Shown one piece after another: positions 52,592-63,116 of a stretch of DNA of 64,000 nucleotides; the stretch's first letter is position 1, and each line of letters starts with the position of its first letter. The position numbers and the translations under genes are program-made. The stretch lies in the NCBI RefSeq assembly GCF_001723605.1, contig NZ_CP017111.1, forward strand, positions 620,001 to 684,000, given 5' to 3'. Source of the DNA: Sulfurospirillum halorespirans DSM 13726 (GTDB taxonomy: Bacteria > Campylobacterota > Campylobacteria > Campylobacterales > Sulfurospirillaceae). The notes beneath the pieces were generated by a model that searched no databases, had not been told where the DNA came from, and saw nothing but the letters and a program-made list of their open reading frames with translations.

Positions 52592-54037
52592 ATGGATAAA
52601 AAGACAAAAATCCTAGCAACCGTTGGACCAGCAAGTGATAGTGTAGAGATTTTAGAGGGGTTAATTCGAGCAGGTGTGAACGTATTTCGACTCAATTTTA
52701 GCCATGGAACCCATGAGTACCATGCAAGTACACTTGCCAAAATCAGAGAAGCGGAAAAAAATGTTCAGAAAAAAGTGGGTGTTTTACAAGATATTTGCGG
52801 GCCAAAAATTCGTGTAGGAAAACTCGAAGATGACTTTTATCTTGAGCCAGGGGATCAAATCCATTTTACGAAAGAGCAAATTGTCGGTAAAAAACTCGAA
52901 TCGGGTAAATATGAACTTTGCATCAATCAACCTCAAATCTTAGATATGCTTAAAGAGGGTGAATATATCTATCTTTATGATGGCAATATTCGTGCAAAAG
53001 TGATTGAAATAGGCGATAAAATTGTTACAGAGATTGAAAACAGTGGCAAACTCTCTTCCAACAAAGGGGTGAACTTTCCCAATACGGTCATTAACATCGA
53101 AGTCATTACACCTAAAGACGAAGCAGATCTTCGCTGGGGTGCAGAGAATGACGTCGATTTTGTGGCAGTCTCTTTTGTCCAAAGTGCCAAAGATATTTTA
53201 CAAGCACGAAAAATTCTTAAAGAGCATAAATCCCGTGCGCATATTTTCGCTAAAATCGAAAAATTTGATGCGGTTGAAAAAATTGATGAGATTTTAGAAG
53301 TCAGTGATGGCATCATGGTAGCACGAGGAGACCTTGGTATTGAAGTCCCGTACTATAAAGTTCCAAGCATCCAAAAAAGATTGATTGCCAAAGCCAATGC
53401 GGCTTCTAAGCCTGTTATTACAGCAACGCAAATGCTTCTTTCGATGGCTGAAAAAGAGATGGCAACCAGAGCTGAGATCAGTGACGTTGCCAATGCTGTT
53501 CTTGATGGAACCGATGCAGTTATGCTTTCGGAAGAGAGTGCGATTGGTGTCAATCCAATCCATGTTGTTGAGGTTATGTCCAATACGATTAAAGAGATTG
53601 AAGCGATCTACCCGTATAGCAAATTTGAGGTTTATCCCTTCTTGGATGAGACCGATATTATCTCTTCATCCACCGCACGTCTTGCGGATCGTCTGGGTGT
53701 TGAAGCGATGATTTCACTCACCAGTTCAGGAAAATCGGCTAAAAAATTAGCGAGGTACCGCATTAAAGCAGACATTTATGCCGTTACGCATGATGAACGC
53801 GTTGCACGCTCTTTAACCATTGCATGGGGCATTAAACCGATCATGAACATTGAAGCCAGTAATCTCAACATGATGCTGGGCAAAACGCTTCAAAAGGGTA
53901 TTGAGCGAGGTTTGATTGATAAAGAAAAAACCTACATCGTCACAGCAGGTTATCCAGCCGGTGTTGAAGGAAGTACCAACTTTATTCGTATCTTGAAAAA
54001 AGCACAGATTGAATACTACACCGACATGGTTTTATAG
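52592..54037 (+). CDS. pyk: Pyruvate kinase
   Basis: 481 residues. TKILATVGPASDSVEILEGL, NVFRLNFSHGTHEYH, DICGPKIRVGKLE, then the catalytic region FAKIEKFDAVEKIDEILEV, DGIMVARGDLGIEVP and ITATQMLLSMAEKEMATRAE (usually ATQMLESM). C-terminal allosteric domain intact. Converts phosphoenolpyruvate and ADP to pyruvate and ATP. Its own promoter lies in the preceding intergenic region, AAAAAGGA before the ATG. Confidence 0.97.
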   Translation: MDKKTKILATVGPASDSVEILEGLIRAGVNVFRLNFSHGTHEYHASTLAKIREAEKNVQKKVGVLQDICGPKIRVGKLEDDFYLEPGDQIHFTKEQIVGKKLESGKYELCINQPQILDMLKEGEYIYLYDGNIRAKVIEIGDKIVTEIENSGKLSSNKGVNFPNTVINIEVITPKDEADLRWGAENDVDFVAVSFVQSAKDILQARKILKEHKSRAHIFAKIEKFDAVEKIDEILEVSDGIMVARGDLGIEVPYYKVPSIQKRLIAKANAASKPVITATQMLLSMAEKEMATRAEISDVANAVLDGTDAVMLSEESAIGVNPIHVVEVMSNTIKEIEAIYPYSKFEVYPFLDETDIISSSTARLADRLGVEAMISLTSSGKSAKKLARYRIKADIYAVTHDERVARSLTIAWGIKPIMNIEASNLNMMLGKTLQKGIERGLIDKEKTYIVTAGYPAGVEGSTNFIRILKKAQIEYYTDMVL

Positions 54038-54052
54038 GGAGATTTTAAGCGA

Positions 54053-54087
54053 TTTAAGCCTTTTGGAAAGACTTCTTTAGGCTTAAA
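54053..54087 (+). terminator. Hairpin after pyk
   Basis: TTTAAGCC and GGCTTAAA pair across a 19-base loop that can fold further. No long T-run; confidence modest. Confidence 0.45.
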
Positions 54088-54171
54088 GACCTTTTCCTTT
54101 AATATTACCTTAAAGAAGGTTTAGGTACAATCCAAACCTCAAAATAAATCTCTCCCAAGAAGGACATACGC

Positions 54172-54480
54172 ATGTATGCAATTATAAAAAATGGCGGGAA
54201 GCAGTACAAAGTTCAAGAAGGCGACTACTTAAATGTCGATAGACTTGACGCTCAGCCAAAAGAGAAAATCGTAGTGACGGAAGTTTTAGCTGTGAACAAT
54301 GGCGAACTTACAGTGGGTGCCCCATTCGTCAATGGTGCTACAGTAGAACTTGAAGTTGTTACTGAAGGCAAAGACAAAAAAGTTATTACTTTCAAAAAAC
54401 GTAGACGTAAAGATTCTAAAGTCAAACGTGGTTTTAGAAGACAATATACTAGAGTAAAAGTTGTAAGCATTAAAGCTTAA
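54172..54480 (+). CDS. rplU: 50S ribosomal protein L21
   Basis: 102 residues: [30 protein letters not shown] and [20 protein letters not shown] are the complete L21 pattern. Binds 23S rRNA in the large subunit. First gene of rplU-rpmA, ATG preceded by AGAAGGACATACGC. Confidence 0.98.
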   Translation: MYAIIKNGGKQYKVQEGDYLNVDRLDAQPKEKIVVTEVLAVNNGELTVGAPFVNGATVELEVVTEGKDKKVITFKKRRRKDSKVKRGFRRQYTRVKVVSIKA

Positions 54481-54519
54481 CCCACAAACGTTACAAAAGA
54501 TAAAGATTAGGAGTAACCA

Positions 54520-54780
54520 ATGGCTCACAAGAAAGGTCAGGGAAGTACCCAGAATAATAGAGACTCAGCTGGACGTAGACTGGGTGTTAAAAAATTTGGT
54601 GGTGAATTTGTACGCGCAGGCAATATTATTATTCGTCAACGTGGAACAAAAGTACATGTAGGAAATAACGTAGGCATCGGTGTTGATCACACGATCTACG
54701 CATTAATCGATGGTTTTGTACAATTCCAACGTAAAGATAAAATTAGAAACAAAGTTTCTGTTATCCCCGCAAGCTTATAA
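54520..54780 (+). CDS. rpmA: 50S ribosomal protein L27
   Basis: 86 residues: [40 protein letters not shown]. The N-terminal tail reaches the peptidyl transferase centre. It begins directly with AHKKGQGS, without the cleavable extension found in Firmicutes. A strong terminator follows. Confidence 0.98.
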   Translation: MAHKKGQGSTQNNRDSAGRRLGVKKFGGEFVRAGNIIIRQRGTKVHVGNNVGIGVDHTIYALIDGFVQFQRKDKIRNKVSVIPASL

Positions 54781-54786
54781 TGTAAA

Positions 54787-54814
54787 GGTGGAGTTTTCTC
54801 CACCCTCTTTTTTT
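54787..54814 (+). terminator. Terminator of rplU-rpmA
   Basis: GGTGGAG-TTTT-CTCCACC followed by CTC and seven T. Confidence 0.92.
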
Positions 54815-54902
54815 CCCTCAAAACAAAAATACCTCTAATGATTATACGGTTACATGTAATGATTAAAGGTATTATTACTCTTTATATTAAAAGGTTTTTA
54901 CG

Positions 54903-56009
54903 ATGTTTATAGACAATGTATCACTCACACTCAGCTCCGGAAAAGGAGGCCCAGGTTCCGTCTCTTTCCGTAGAGAAAAGCATGTTATCCAAGGTGGTCC
55001 TGATGGTGGAGATGGAGGACGCGGAGGCAATGTCTATTTTGAAGTGGATAACAATACCCACACCCTCTCCCATTTTAGAAACAACCAACACCTTAAAGCC
55101 AAAAATGGCGAAGCAGGCATGGGAAAAAAAATGTACGGCAAAATGGGCGAACATTTGGTCGTAACGGTTCCTCCTGGAACGCAAGTTTTGGATGCAGAAA
55201 CGAAAGAGGTTCTTTTAGATCTTGTCGATGACAGCGAGAAAAAGCTCTTTTTAGAAGGCGGTATGGGCGGTCTTGGCAATACACACTTTAAAAGTTCAAC
55301 CAATCAACGACCTGAATTTGCTCAACCTGGGCGTCCTGGGCTTACCAAAGAGATTAAGCTTGAACTTAAATTGATCGCCGATGTTGGGCTTGTAGGTTTC
55401 CCAAATGTGGGAAAATCAACGCTGATTTCGGTTGTTTCCAATGCGCAACCTGAAATTTCCAACTACGAATTTACCACGCTTACCCCAAAATTAGGGGTTG
55501 TTGTTACCGATGATTACCGCTCGTATGTTATGGCGGACATTCCAGGTATTATTGGCGGAGCTAGTGAAGGGAAAGGGCTAGGAATTGAGTTCTTACGCCA
55601 CATTGAGCGTACTAAATTTTTACTTTTCATGATTGATCTTGCCAATTACCGTGATCTTAAAGAGCAATATTACACGCTTCAACAAGAGCTTCGCACGTTT
55701 TCTGAAAAATTAGCACATCGTGATTACGCGATTGCTTTGACGCGCTGCGACACATTAACGCCCGATGAGATCAATGAAAAAGTGGATCAATTTTTAAGAC
55801 TCTTAGGGCTTGAAGCCAATGAATTTACGCATAAATATAAAACGAGAGAAGACTTGCATTCGTATGGTCAAGATGTCCATGAGAGAGAGCGAGCATTGCC
55901 CTTTTTTGTGATGCCACTCTCTTCGGTCTCTAAAATCAACGTTGATCCAATCAAGTATGCCCTATCCGATGTTATAACAAAGGTTCGTGATGAGAAGAGT
56001 AGTCGTTAA
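54903..56009 (+). CDS. obgE: Obg-family GTPase
   Basis: 368 residues. Glycine-rich Obg fold ([20 protein letters not shown] and [20 protein letters not shown]), then the G domain: G1 [13 protein letters not shown]3 [17 protein letters not shown]4 TRCD (usually NKxD) and G5 region PLSSVSK. Ribosome-associated GTPase for 50S assembly and stress response. A TTACATGTAA site (54850-54859) lies in the gap before it. Its 3' end overlaps proB by 20 bases. Confidence 0.95.
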   Translation: MFIDNVSLTLSSGKGGPGSVSFRREKHVIQGGPDGGDGGRGGNVYFEVDNNTHTLSHFRNNQHLKAKNGEAGMGKKMYGKMGEHLVVTVPPGTQVLDAETKEVLLDLVDDSEKKLFLEGGMGGLGNTHFKSSTNQRPEFAQPGRPGLTKEIKLELKLIADVGLVGFPNVGKSTLISVVSNAQPEISNYEFTTLTPKLGVVVTDDYRSYVMADIPGIIGGASEGKGLGIEFLRHIERTKFLLFMIDLANYRDLKEQYYTLQQELRTFSEKLAHRDYAIALTRCDTLTPDEINEKVDQFLRLLGLEANEFTHKYKTREDLHSYGQDVHERERALPFFVMPLSSVSKINVDPIKYALSDVITKVRDEKSSR

Positions 56010-56754
56010 GGTTGGCACGCACGTATTAAGCGAGCAAAACCGTTTATGTAAAGAGCGCATTTTAAATTTGGTAGAATTTTTAGTCGCACTGATGGAGAAG
56101 CATGAAGTCATTTTAGTCTCTTCAGGGGCTGTGGCAGCAGGGTATTCCATCTTAAAGCTGGATAAAAAATTACTGCACAATCGCCAAGCAATCGCTGCAG
56201 TGGGACAACCACAACTCATGGCAACGTATAATAAGAAATTAGAAAAATTTGGTAAAAGTGGGGCACAACTGCTCTTAACAGCGGATGATTTTGACTCACG
56301 AAAACGTTGTTACCATGCTAAATGTACGATTGACACACTGCTTGAAAATGGCATCCTTCCCATCATCAATGAAAATGATGCGACGGCAACGGAAGAGCTT
56401 GTTTTTGGCGATAACGATCAACTCTCTTCACGGGTTGCATACTATTTTGGAGCAGATCTTTTGATTTTACTCTCCGACATTGATGGCTACTACGACAAAG
56501 ACCCTCACAAACATGCCGATGCGACGATGCGCAAGATTGTTCATACGATTGATCCTTCCGAATTGGAAGTTGAAAAATCAACCAATTTTGCTTTTGCAAC
56601 GGGCGGCATCGTGACCAAACTCAAAGCAGCCGACTTTTTGCTAGAGCGCCAAAAATCGATGTTTATCGCGAGTGGTTTTGATTTAAGCGATGTCAAAAGT
56701 TATATGCTAGAGGGCGTTCATAAAGGTGGAACACTTTTTACGTGTAAGGATTAA
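55990..56754 (+). CDS. proB: Glutamate 5-kinase (short form, no PUA domain)
   Basis: 254 residues from ATG 55990 (GTG at 55987 also in frame). Amino acid kinase fold: [74 protein letters not shown] and [15 protein letters not shown]. coli ProB is about 110 residues longer because of a C-terminal PUA domain, absent here as in other Campylobacterota. First step of proline synthesis. Confidence 0.95.
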   Translation: MRRVVVKVGTHVLSEQNRLCKERILNLVEFLVALMEKHEVILVSSGAVAAGYSILKLDKKLLHNRQAIAAVGQPQLMATYNKKLEKFGKSGAQLLLTADDFDSRKRCYHAKCTIDTLLENGILPIINENDATATEELVFGDNDQLSSRVAYYFGADLLILLSDIDGYYDKDPHKHADATMRKIVHTIDPSELEVEKSTNFAFATGGIVTKLKAADFLLERQKSMFIASGFDLSDVKSYMLEGVHKGGTLFTCKD

Positions 56755-56755
56755 A

Positions 56756-57673
56756 ATGCGCATTGTTTTTATGGGAACCCCTTCGTATGCCACGACAATT
56801 TTAGAAGCATTGCTTCAACATTCTGACATCGATGTGGTGCTTTTGATAACGCAAGAAGACAAACCCGTAGGACGAAAACAGGTACTGACTCCTCCGCACA
56901 CAAAAGCATGGTTGCTTGAACACGATTTACATGTAGAAATTTATCAACCAAAATCGCTGCGAGGAGATGAAGCTCACGCCAAAATTGCTGCGTTAAAGCC
57001 TGATTTCATCGTAGTGGCGGCATACGGTCAGATTTTGCCTAAAGCAATCCTTGATATTGCGCCCTGCATCAACCTTCACGCTTCACTCCTTCCAAAATAC
57101 CGAGGAGCAAGCCCGATTCAATCCACCCTTTTAGCCAACGAAACCTTTGCGGGTGTGACCTCAATGCTGATGGAAGAGGGGCTTGATACGGGCGCAATGC
57201 TTGGATTTTCATACCTTAAAATTGAACCTAAACACACTTCGACACTTTTGTTTGATGCCCTTGCCACACTCGCGGCAAAACTAACCGTTGTGACCCTTGA
57301 AAATTTTCATTCCACCTCGCCTTTAACCCAAATCAGTGCTAATGCAACCCATTGTAAAAAGATCAAAAAAGAAGATGGTTTAGTCTCTTTTGAGCAAAGT
57401 GCTCAAGCGATTGTGACACGCTTTAAAGCACTCTCTCCTTGGCCGGGACTTTTCTTGGAATCGGGTTTAAAACTATTGGAGCTTGAATACAATGATGAGA
57501 ACGAAAATGCCCTTGGTGGCGTCATTCAGGCGATAAAACCTGAAGGAATTATGCTTACATGTAAAAAGGGTTCGCTACTGCTTAAAACCCTTCAGCCGAT
57601 CTCCAAAAATGCGATGAGTGCAGTAGATTATATACGTGGAAAAAGGCTTAACATTGGTGATACACTGGTTTGA
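56756..57673 (+). CDS. fmt: Methionyl-tRNA formyltransferase
   Basis: 305 residues from ATG 56756 (GTAAGGATTAAA upstream), one base after the proB stop. MRIVFMGTPSYATTILEALL, formyl-folate site CINLHASLLPKYRGASPIQS (HASLLP.WRG-type), DTGAMLG. C-terminal OB-like domain with FKALSPWPGLFLESG. Formylates initiator Met-tRNA. CTTACATGTAAAA at 57554. Confidence 0.95.
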   Translation: MRIVFMGTPSYATTILEALLQHSDIDVVLLITQEDKPVGRKQVLTPPHTKAWLLEHDLHVEIYQPKSLRGDEAHAKIAALKPDFIVVAAYGQILPKAILDIAPCINLHASLLPKYRGASPIQSTLLANETFAGVTSMLMEEGLDTGAMLGFSYLKIEPKHTSTLLFDALATLAAKLTVVTLENFHSTSPLTQISANATHCKKIKKEDGLVSFEQSAQAIVTRFKALSPWPGLFLESGLKLLELEYNDENENALGGVIQAIKPEGIMLTCKKGSLLLKTLQPISKNAMSAVDYIRGKRLNIGDTLV

Positions 57674-58289
57674 TTCTTTAGAGTCCACGCATCAACATCT
57701 CATCACCTCGCTTCGCGAAGGTACACTTCTTGCACCATGTGCCATCGGTGCTACGACACAAACCAATGGGGTGGGCAGTCGTGGTAACGCTTGGGTTGGA
57801 AAAGCGGGAAATCTCTTTTTCTCATTTTGTATCGAAGAGAAACAGTTACCGCTCGATTTGCCATTAGCCTCTGTTTCGATCTATTTTTCTGCTTTAGTGA
57901 AGCAGATTTTAGAAGAAAAAGGCTCGTCAGTATGGCTAAAATGGCCCAATGATTTTTACTGTGACACGAAAAAAATTGGAGGAATGATCACCACCAAAAC
58001 GGGTGCTACGATTGTAGGCTCACTTGGACTGAATCTTTGTAGCGCACCTGAAAATTTCGGGACTTTAGATATTATCATTACACCCAAAGCTTTAGCCGAA
58101 GATTTAATTACAAAGGTTGAAGAAAAAATATCGTGGAAGAAAGTTTTTAGTAAATATAAGATAGAATTTGACCAAAATCGAAACTTTTCTTTCCATTTAG
58201 ATGGCAAATTGGTCTCGTTACGTGACGCGATATTGTGTGATGATGGCTCTATAGAGCTAGAAAATAAAAAGGTGTACAGTTTACGATGA
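57654..58289 (+). CDS. birA: Biotin--[acetyl-CoA-carboxylase] ligase (short form)
   Basis: 211 residues from TTG 57654 (GTG at 57657 and 57636 are alternatives; AAAAAGG fits 57654 best). HWFDSLESTHQHLITSLREG, ATTQTNGVGSRGNAWVGKAG (usually GRGRR.W) and WLKWPNDFYCDTKKIGGMIT are the BirA catalytic loops. There is no N-terminal helix-turn-helix, so no repressor role. Overlaps fmt by 20 bases and parA by 4. Confidence 0.9.
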   Translation: MVIHWFDSLESTHQHLITSLREGTLLAPCAIGATTQTNGVGSRGNAWVGKAGNLFFSFCIEEKQLPLDLPLASVSIYFSALVKQILEEKGSSVWLKWPNDFYCDTKKIGGMITTKTGATIVGSLGLNLCSAPENFGTLDIIITPKALAEDLITKVEEKISWKKVFSKYKIEFDQNRNFSFHLDGKLVSLRDAILCDDGSIELENKKVYSLR

Positions 58290-59071
58290 GTGAGATTATA
58301 GCGATAGCAAATCAAAAGGGCGGTGTTGGTAAGACAACCACTGCTATCAATTTGGCTGCCTCCTTAGCAGTTGCTGAAAAGCGCGTGTTATTGATCGATA
58401 TTGACCCTCAAGCCAATGCGACAACCGGTCTTGGTTTTCACAGAAGCGACTATGAGTACAACATCTATCACGTGCTTATCGGCAGAAAACGTCTTTCGCA
58501 AGTCATTCTTGAGACGTCACTTTCAACCTTACATGTAGCGCCATCGAATATTGGACTTGTGGGGGTTGAAAAAGAGTTTTATGATAACAATACCAAGGGT
58601 CGCGAGCTTATTTTGAAAACGAAAATTGAAGAGATTAAAGATCAATACGATTACATCATCATCGATTCACCTCCAGCACTTGGAAGCATTACAATTAATG
58701 CACTGAGTGCTGCAAACTCTGTCATTATCCCGATTCAGTGCGAATTTTTTGCATTGGAAGGTTTGGCACAGTTACTCAATACCGTGAAACTGATTAAAAA
58801 AACGATTAACCCGACACTGGAAATTAAAGGCTTTTTACCGACCATGTATAGCACCCAAAACAACCTCTCAAAACAAGTCTTTGCCGATCTGAAAGAGCAT
58901 TTTAAAAGCAAACTGTTTGTGGATAAAGAGAGTGCTTCGTATGTGGTCATTCCACGCAATATCAAACTCGCAGAATCCCCAAGTTTTGGTAAACCGATTA
59001 TTTTATATGATGTAGAATCTCCAGGTTCTAAAGCGTACCAAAATCTTGCCAATTCGATTTTAGTGAGTTAA
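58286..59071 (+). CDS. parA: Chromosome partitioning ATPase ParA (Soj)
   Basis: 261 residues. Deviant Walker A NQKGGVGKTTTAINLAASLA, Walker A' DIDPQANATTGLG, Walker B YIIIDSPPALGSITINALSA. Dynamic nucleoid-bound ATPase that moves ParB-parS complexes after replication. Start overlaps the birA stop. Directly followed by parB. Confidence 0.97.
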   Translation: MSEIIAIANQKGGVGKTTTAINLAASLAVAEKRVLLIDIDPQANATTGLGFHRSDYEYNIYHVLIGRKRLSQVILETSLSTLHVAPSNIGLVGVEKEFYDNNTKGRELILKTKIEEIKDQYDYIIIDSPPALGSITINALSAANSVIIPIQCEFFALEGLAQLLNTVKLIKKTINPTLEIKGFLPTMYSTQNNLSKQVFADLKEHFKSKLFVDKESASYVVIPRNIKLAESPSFGKPIILYDVESPGSKAYQNLANSILVS

Positions 59072-59075
59072 CGTG

Positions 59076-59933
59076 ATGAGTGCAAAGAAGGTTTTAGGAC
59101 GAGGACTGAGTGCGATTATCGAAGATGTCGAAGAGGCATACAAACAAGATATTGAGCAAGCAAAAGATTTGGTTCGTGACATTGCCATTGAGCGTATTAC
59201 CCCAAATCCTTACCAACCACGAACGCATTTTAATGAAGTTGCTTTAAAAGAACTCAGCGAATCGATTAAGCGCCATGGCTTATTGCAACCCATCATTGTG
59301 GTTGCTAAAGATGATGGCTATATGCTTCTTGCAGGCGAGCGTCGTTTACGTGCAAGCAAACTAGCAGGCTTTACAAAAATCAAAGCCATTGTGGCAGACA
59401 TCGAATCAAAGAACCTGCGTGAATTAGCTCTGATTGAAAATATTCAAAGAGAAGATCTTAATCCCGTTGAACTTGCCGTCGCTTATAAAGAACTCATTGA
59501 AGAGTATAAAATAACGCAAGATGGACTCTCTGAAATTATCCATAAAAGCCGAACCCAAATCACCAACACGATTCGGTTACTGAGCTTAAGCGACCAAACA
59601 AAAAAATACCTTGCAGAAGGTGTTCTCTCCCAAGGTCATGCCAAAGTTTTGGTAGGACTTGAGCCTAAAGATGAAGAGACGATCGTCAACACCATTTTAG
59701 GTCAAAAACTCAGTGTGCGTGAAACTGAAGCGCTGGTGAAAAAGCTTAAAAGCAGTGATGAGTCAACTGGTAAAGTAGAAAAGACCGTTTTGGCTATTCC
59801 TGAAGAGCTCCAAACACTTACAAGCAGGCTGAAAGAGCTTGGCTTTGAGGCAAAACCCAAAGCAAATACCATCACAATCCATTTTAAAAACGGTGAAGCA
59901 ATTTATACTTTTTTGGAGCAATTGAAGTCTTAA
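59076..59933 (+). CDS. parB: Chromosome partitioning protein ParB (Spo0J)
   Basis: 285 residues from ATG 59076 (GTG 59073 possible). KVLGRGLSAIIED start, ITPNPYQPRTHFNE, CTP-binding LLAGERRLRASKLAGF, ALIENIQREDLNPVELAVAY, and the helix-turn-helix TQDGLSEIIHKSRTQITNTI. Binds parS and spreads as a CTP-dependent clamp. No parS palindrome of the usual GTTTCACGTGAAAC type was noticed nearby. Confidence 0.96.
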   Translation: MSAKKVLGRGLSAIIEDVEEAYKQDIEQAKDLVRDIAIERITPNPYQPRTHFNEVALKELSESIKRHGLLQPIIVVAKDDGYMLLAGERRLRASKLAGFTKIKAIVADIESKNLRELALIENIQREDLNPVELAVAYKELIEEYKITQDGLSEIIHKSRTQITNTIRLLSLSDQTKKYLAEGVLSQGHAKVLVGLEPKDEETIVNTILGQKLSVRETEALVKKLKSSDESTGKVEKTVLAIPEELQTLTSRLKELGFEAKPKANTITIHFKNGEAIYTFLEQLKS

Positions 59934-60074
59934 AGCGAGTTGTGTCGGTTCATTTAATAAACTATTTTCCTTTGCTGTGTTACAATTCGCGCAAAATTTT
60001 GAATACAGCAATCTTGTTTGTGCTAAAAAAATCTTAAAAATTGAGTCTGATCTCGAGCTAAAGGAGCAAGAAAT

Positions 60075-60497
60075 ATGTTGGATATTATCCCAGCACTGTT
60101 ACTGGTGACTGGAACTGTGTTTTTAGTGATGTTAATACTTCTTAACAAAACGCTTTACAAACCCCTTCTGGAGTTTATCGACAATAGAAATAACTCTATT
60201 AATCGTGATTTAGAAAATGCAGGGAAAAATGCCAGTGACGTTGTAGCCTACTATCAAGAAGTAGAAACGATTTTGTCTGAGGGCAAAATGGAAGCAGCGA
60301 AAATTAGAGAAGCTGCACTGAATGAGGCAAAAGAGAAAGCGGGCAAAAGAGTTGAGCAAAAAAAGAGTGATCTTGAAGCTCAAAGCATAACGTTCTTGAA
60401 GGCTTTAGAGTCAGAAAAGGATGAGTTTAAAAATGGTCTGTTGGCACAAATGCCTCTTTTCAAAGAGAGTGTTGCTGCTAAACTGAGCCATATTTAA
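60075..60497 (+). CDS. atpF': F0F1 ATP synthase subunit b' (AtpF')
   Basis: 140 residues. One N-terminal membrane helix (about 7-25) and a long amphipathic helix LYKPLLEFIDNRNNSINRDL ... KEKAGKRVEQKKSDLEAQ. It forms the peripheral stalk as a b/b' heterodimer with the next gene; such split b subunits are normal in Campylobacterota. First gene of this atp operon; TTACAAT at 59981-59987 may be its -10. Confidence 0.92.
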   Translation: MLDIIPALLLVTGTVFLVMLILLNKTLYKPLLEFIDNRNNSINRDLENAGKNASDVVAYYQEVETILSEGKMEAAKIREAALNEAKEKAGKRVEQKKSDLEAQSITFLKALESEKDEFKNGLLAQMPLFKESVAAKLSHI

Positions 60498-60508
60498 GGA
60501 GTATACGG

Positions 60509-61024
60509 ATGAAAATAAACTATTTTTTACTCTTGTTAGCTCCAATGGCACTTTTAGCCAGCGGTGGTGAAAGTGGCGGATCGACGGATATTTTTCCAAG
60601 AGCTGTCAACTTTTTAATCTTTGCTGCGATTATGTACTACTACGTTGCAGATGCTGCAAAACAGTGGTATGTGGGTCGTAAAAACGAGATTGCAACGAAG
60701 TTAGATTCAATTCAAGTTAAATTGAAAGAGTCTAATAGCAAAAAAGAGATTGCCCTTGCTAAAGTCGAAGAGGCAAAAGCAAATGCAAGAGTCATTGTTG
60801 AAACGGCTAAAAAAGAGGCACTTCTTTTAGCTGATAAAGTTGCACAAGACGCAGATGTCGAAATCGAAGGTTTGAGCAGAGCATTTGAAGATCGTGTCAG
60901 CATTGAGCGTCGTAAAATGCAAAGAGCCATTGTCTGTGAAGTTTTAGATGAGATGTTTAAAGAGGGTTCTATCTCTTTAGACAATGACGAGATCGTTAAA
61001 ATTGTCAATAAGAAGGTTGCATAA
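60509..61024 (+). CDS. atpF: F0F1 ATP synthase subunit b
   Basis: 171 residues. The N-terminus KINYFLLLLAPMALLASGGE looks like a signal peptide or extra hydrophobic segment, as seen in Campylobacterota, then FPRAVNFLIFAAIMYYYVAD is the membrane anchor, followed by a long coiled coil (WYVGRKNEIATKLDSIQVKL to the end). Peripheral stalk with b'. Overlaps atpH by one base (TAATG). Confidence 0.94.
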   Translation: MKINYFLLLLAPMALLASGGESGGSTDIFPRAVNFLIFAAIMYYYVADAAKQWYVGRKNEIATKLDSIQVKLKESNSKKEIALAKVEEAKANARVIVETAKKEALLLADKVAQDADVEIEGLSRAFEDRVSIERRKMQRAIVCEVLDEMFKEGSISLDNDEIVKIVNKKVA

Positions 61025-61554
61025 TGAGTGGAGCAATAGCAAAAAAATATGTTAATGCGCTCATGAGTAGCTGTAATGATGCTGAATTAACAGAGATTTA
61101 TGGTTTGTTAACTCAATTGGTTGGGGCCTTTACGATAGAGAAGTTTCATAACATTATTCTCTCTCCAGATGTCTCTGCAAAAGCGAAAGAAGAATTAGTT
61201 CTCTCTTTGGTTGAAACTAAAAATACGAAATTTCAGAATTTCATCAAATTACTGAGTCACAACGATCGTCTTACCTTAATTTCGGTTGTTGCGAAAGAGT
61301 TAAAATACCAACTCTCTTTAAAAAACAATACATACGAAGGGAGTGTTGCGACCAACTTCAAAATGAGTCAAGCACAAGTCAGTATGTTAGAAGAGAATTT
61401 CAGTAAAAAGTTTAATGCTAAGATTAAATTAAATGCGAACGAAAACAGCTATCCGGGTATTAAGGTTGAGTTAGATGATTTGGGTGTGGAAGTGAGTTTC
61501 TCAGTTGAGCGTCTTAAAGCTCAATTAACAGAGCATATCTTGAAAGCAATTTAA
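61024..61554 (+). CDS. atpH: F0F1 ATP synthase subunit delta
   Basis: 176 residues. AIAKKYVNALMSSCNDAELT (usual ARRYAKAL start), FIKLLSHNDRLTLISVVAKE and FNAKIKLNANENSYPGIKVE for the C-terminal fold. Links the stalk to the top of F1. Confidence 0.93.
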   Translation: MSGAIAKKYVNALMSSCNDAELTEIYGLLTQLVGAFTIEKFHNIILSPDVSAKAKEELVLSLVETKNTKFQNFIKLLSHNDRLTLISVVAKELKYQLSLKNNTYEGSVATNFKMSQAQVSMLEENFSKKFNAKIKLNANENSYPGIKVELDDLGVEVSFSVERLKAQLTEHILKAI

Positions 61555-61589
61555 TAATAAATAGATAAAAGAAAGTTAAGGAGTAATGT

Positions 61590-63107
61590 GTGGGAGCAAA
61601 AATGAAAGCTGACGAAATCAGTTCAATCATTAAAGAGCGTATTGAAAACTTTGAGCTCAATGTTGATATCGAAGAGACAGGTAAAGTTATCTCTGTCGCT
61701 GACGGTGTTGCAAACGTTTATGGTTTGAAAAACGTTATGGCCGGTGAAATGGTTGAGTTTGAAAATGGCGAGAGAGGCATGGCACTTAACCTTGAAGAAT
61801 CAAGCGTAGGTATCGTTGTTCTTGGTAGTTGTAATGAGATTAAAGAAGGCTCTTCTGTTAAAAGATTAGCAAAACTTCTTCGTGTTCCAGTCGGTGAAGC
61901 ACTTGTTGGTCGTGTTGTCAACTCATTAGGTGATCCTATTGATGCAAAAGGTCCAATCAATGCAACTGAAACACGTTTCGTTGAAGAAAAAGCACATGGT
62001 ATTATGGCACGTAAATCCGTTCATGAGCCACTTCAAACAGGTATTAAAGCGATCGATGCGCTTGTGCCAATTGGTAGAGGTCAAAGAGAGCTTATCATTG
62101 GTGATAGACAAACGGGTAAAACAACAATTGCTCTTGATACCATCATTAACCAAAAAGGTCAAAACGTTACATGTATTTATGTTGCGATTGGTCAAAAACA
62201 ATCAACCGTTGCGCAAGTCGTTAAAAAACTTGAAGAACACGGCGCTATGGAATACACAATCATCGTTAATGCGGGTGCAAGTGATTCTGCTGCAATGCAA
62301 TTTTTGGCTCCATACGCAGGTGTTTCTATGGGTGAGTTTTTTAGAGACAGCGGCAAACATGCGTTAATCGTGTATGATGATCTTTCAAAACATGCGGTTG
62401 CTTACCGTGAGATGTCATTGATTCTCAGACGTCCTCCGGGTCGTGAAGCATACCCAGGTGATGTTTTTTATCTACACTCCAGACTTCTTGAGCGTGCAGC
62501 AAAAGTCAATGATGAGTTAGGTGCAGGTTCTTTGACGGCTCTTCCAATCATTGAAACACAAGCAGGCGACGTATCTGCGTATATTCCAACCAACGTTATT
62601 TCGATTACCGATGGTCAGATCTTCTTGGAATCCGATCTCTTTAACTCAGGTATTCGTCCTGCGATTAACGTCGGTCTATCGGTTTCTCGTGTTGGTGGTG
62701 CGGCACAAATTAAAGCAACCAAACAAGTTGCAGGTACGATGAGACTTGACCTTGCTCAATACCGTGAGCTTCAAGCATTTGCACAGTTTGCAAGTGATCT
62801 TGATGAGTCAAGCCGTAAACAATTAGAGCGTGGTCAACGTATGGTTGAACTCTTGAAACAACCTCCTTATGCACCAATTCCTGTTGAAAAACAGATTTTG
62901 ATTATTTTTGCAGGTGCTAAAGGGTACTTAGACAGTATTGATGTTAAATCAGTAGGCCGTTTTGAAGCGGAACTTAACTCTTATGTTGAAGCAAAGTATG
63001 CAGATATTTTTGAACAACTTAAAGCTAAAAAAGCGATTGATAAAGAGCTTGAAGAGCTATTACATAAGGCATTGAGCGAGTTTAAAGCGACGTTTGCAGT
63101 CAAGTAA
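61590..63107 (+). CDS. atpA: F0F1 ATP synthase subunit alpha
   Basis: 505 residues from GTG 61590, six bases after AAGGAG; the ATG at 61602 would be too far from it. [20 protein letters not shown] start, Walker [61 protein letters not shown] and the catalytic-interface Arg in [13 protein letters not shown]-type region. Non-catalytic nucleotide-binding subunit of F1. A TTACATGTAT near-match at 62166. Confidence 0.98.
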   Translation: MGAKMKADEISSIIKERIENFELNVDIEETGKVISVADGVANVYGLKNVMAGEMVEFENGERGMALNLEESSVGIVVLGSCNEIKEGSSVKRLAKLLRVPVGEALVGRVVNSLGDPIDAKGPINATETRFVEEKAHGIMARKSVHEPLQTGIKAIDALVPIGRGQRELIIGDRQTGKTTIALDTIINQKGQNVTCIYVAIGQKQSTVAQVVKKLEEHGAMEYTIIVNAGASDSAAMQFLAPYAGVSMGEFFRDSGKHALIVYDDLSKHAVAYREMSLILRRPPGREAYPGDVFYLHSRLLERAAKVNDELGAGSLTALPIIETQAGDVSAYIPTNVISITDGQIFLESDLFNSGIRPAINVGLSVSRVGGAAQIKATKQVAGTMRLDLAQYRELQAFAQFASDLDESSRKQLERGQRMVELLKQPPYAPIPVEKQILIIFAGAKGYLDSIDVKSVGRFEAELNSYVEAKYADIFEQLKAKKAIDKELEELLHKALSEFKATFAVK

Positions 63108-63116
63108 GGATCAGCT

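Noticed and set aside
55604-56219. Minus-strand frames opposite obgE and proB
   Set aside because: They lie opposite well-conserved genes and show no family pattern or ribosome binding site.
57654-60074. parS site near parAB
   Set aside because: I looked for the GTTTCACGTGAAAC type of palindrome and saw none; a divergent site cannot be excluded by eye.
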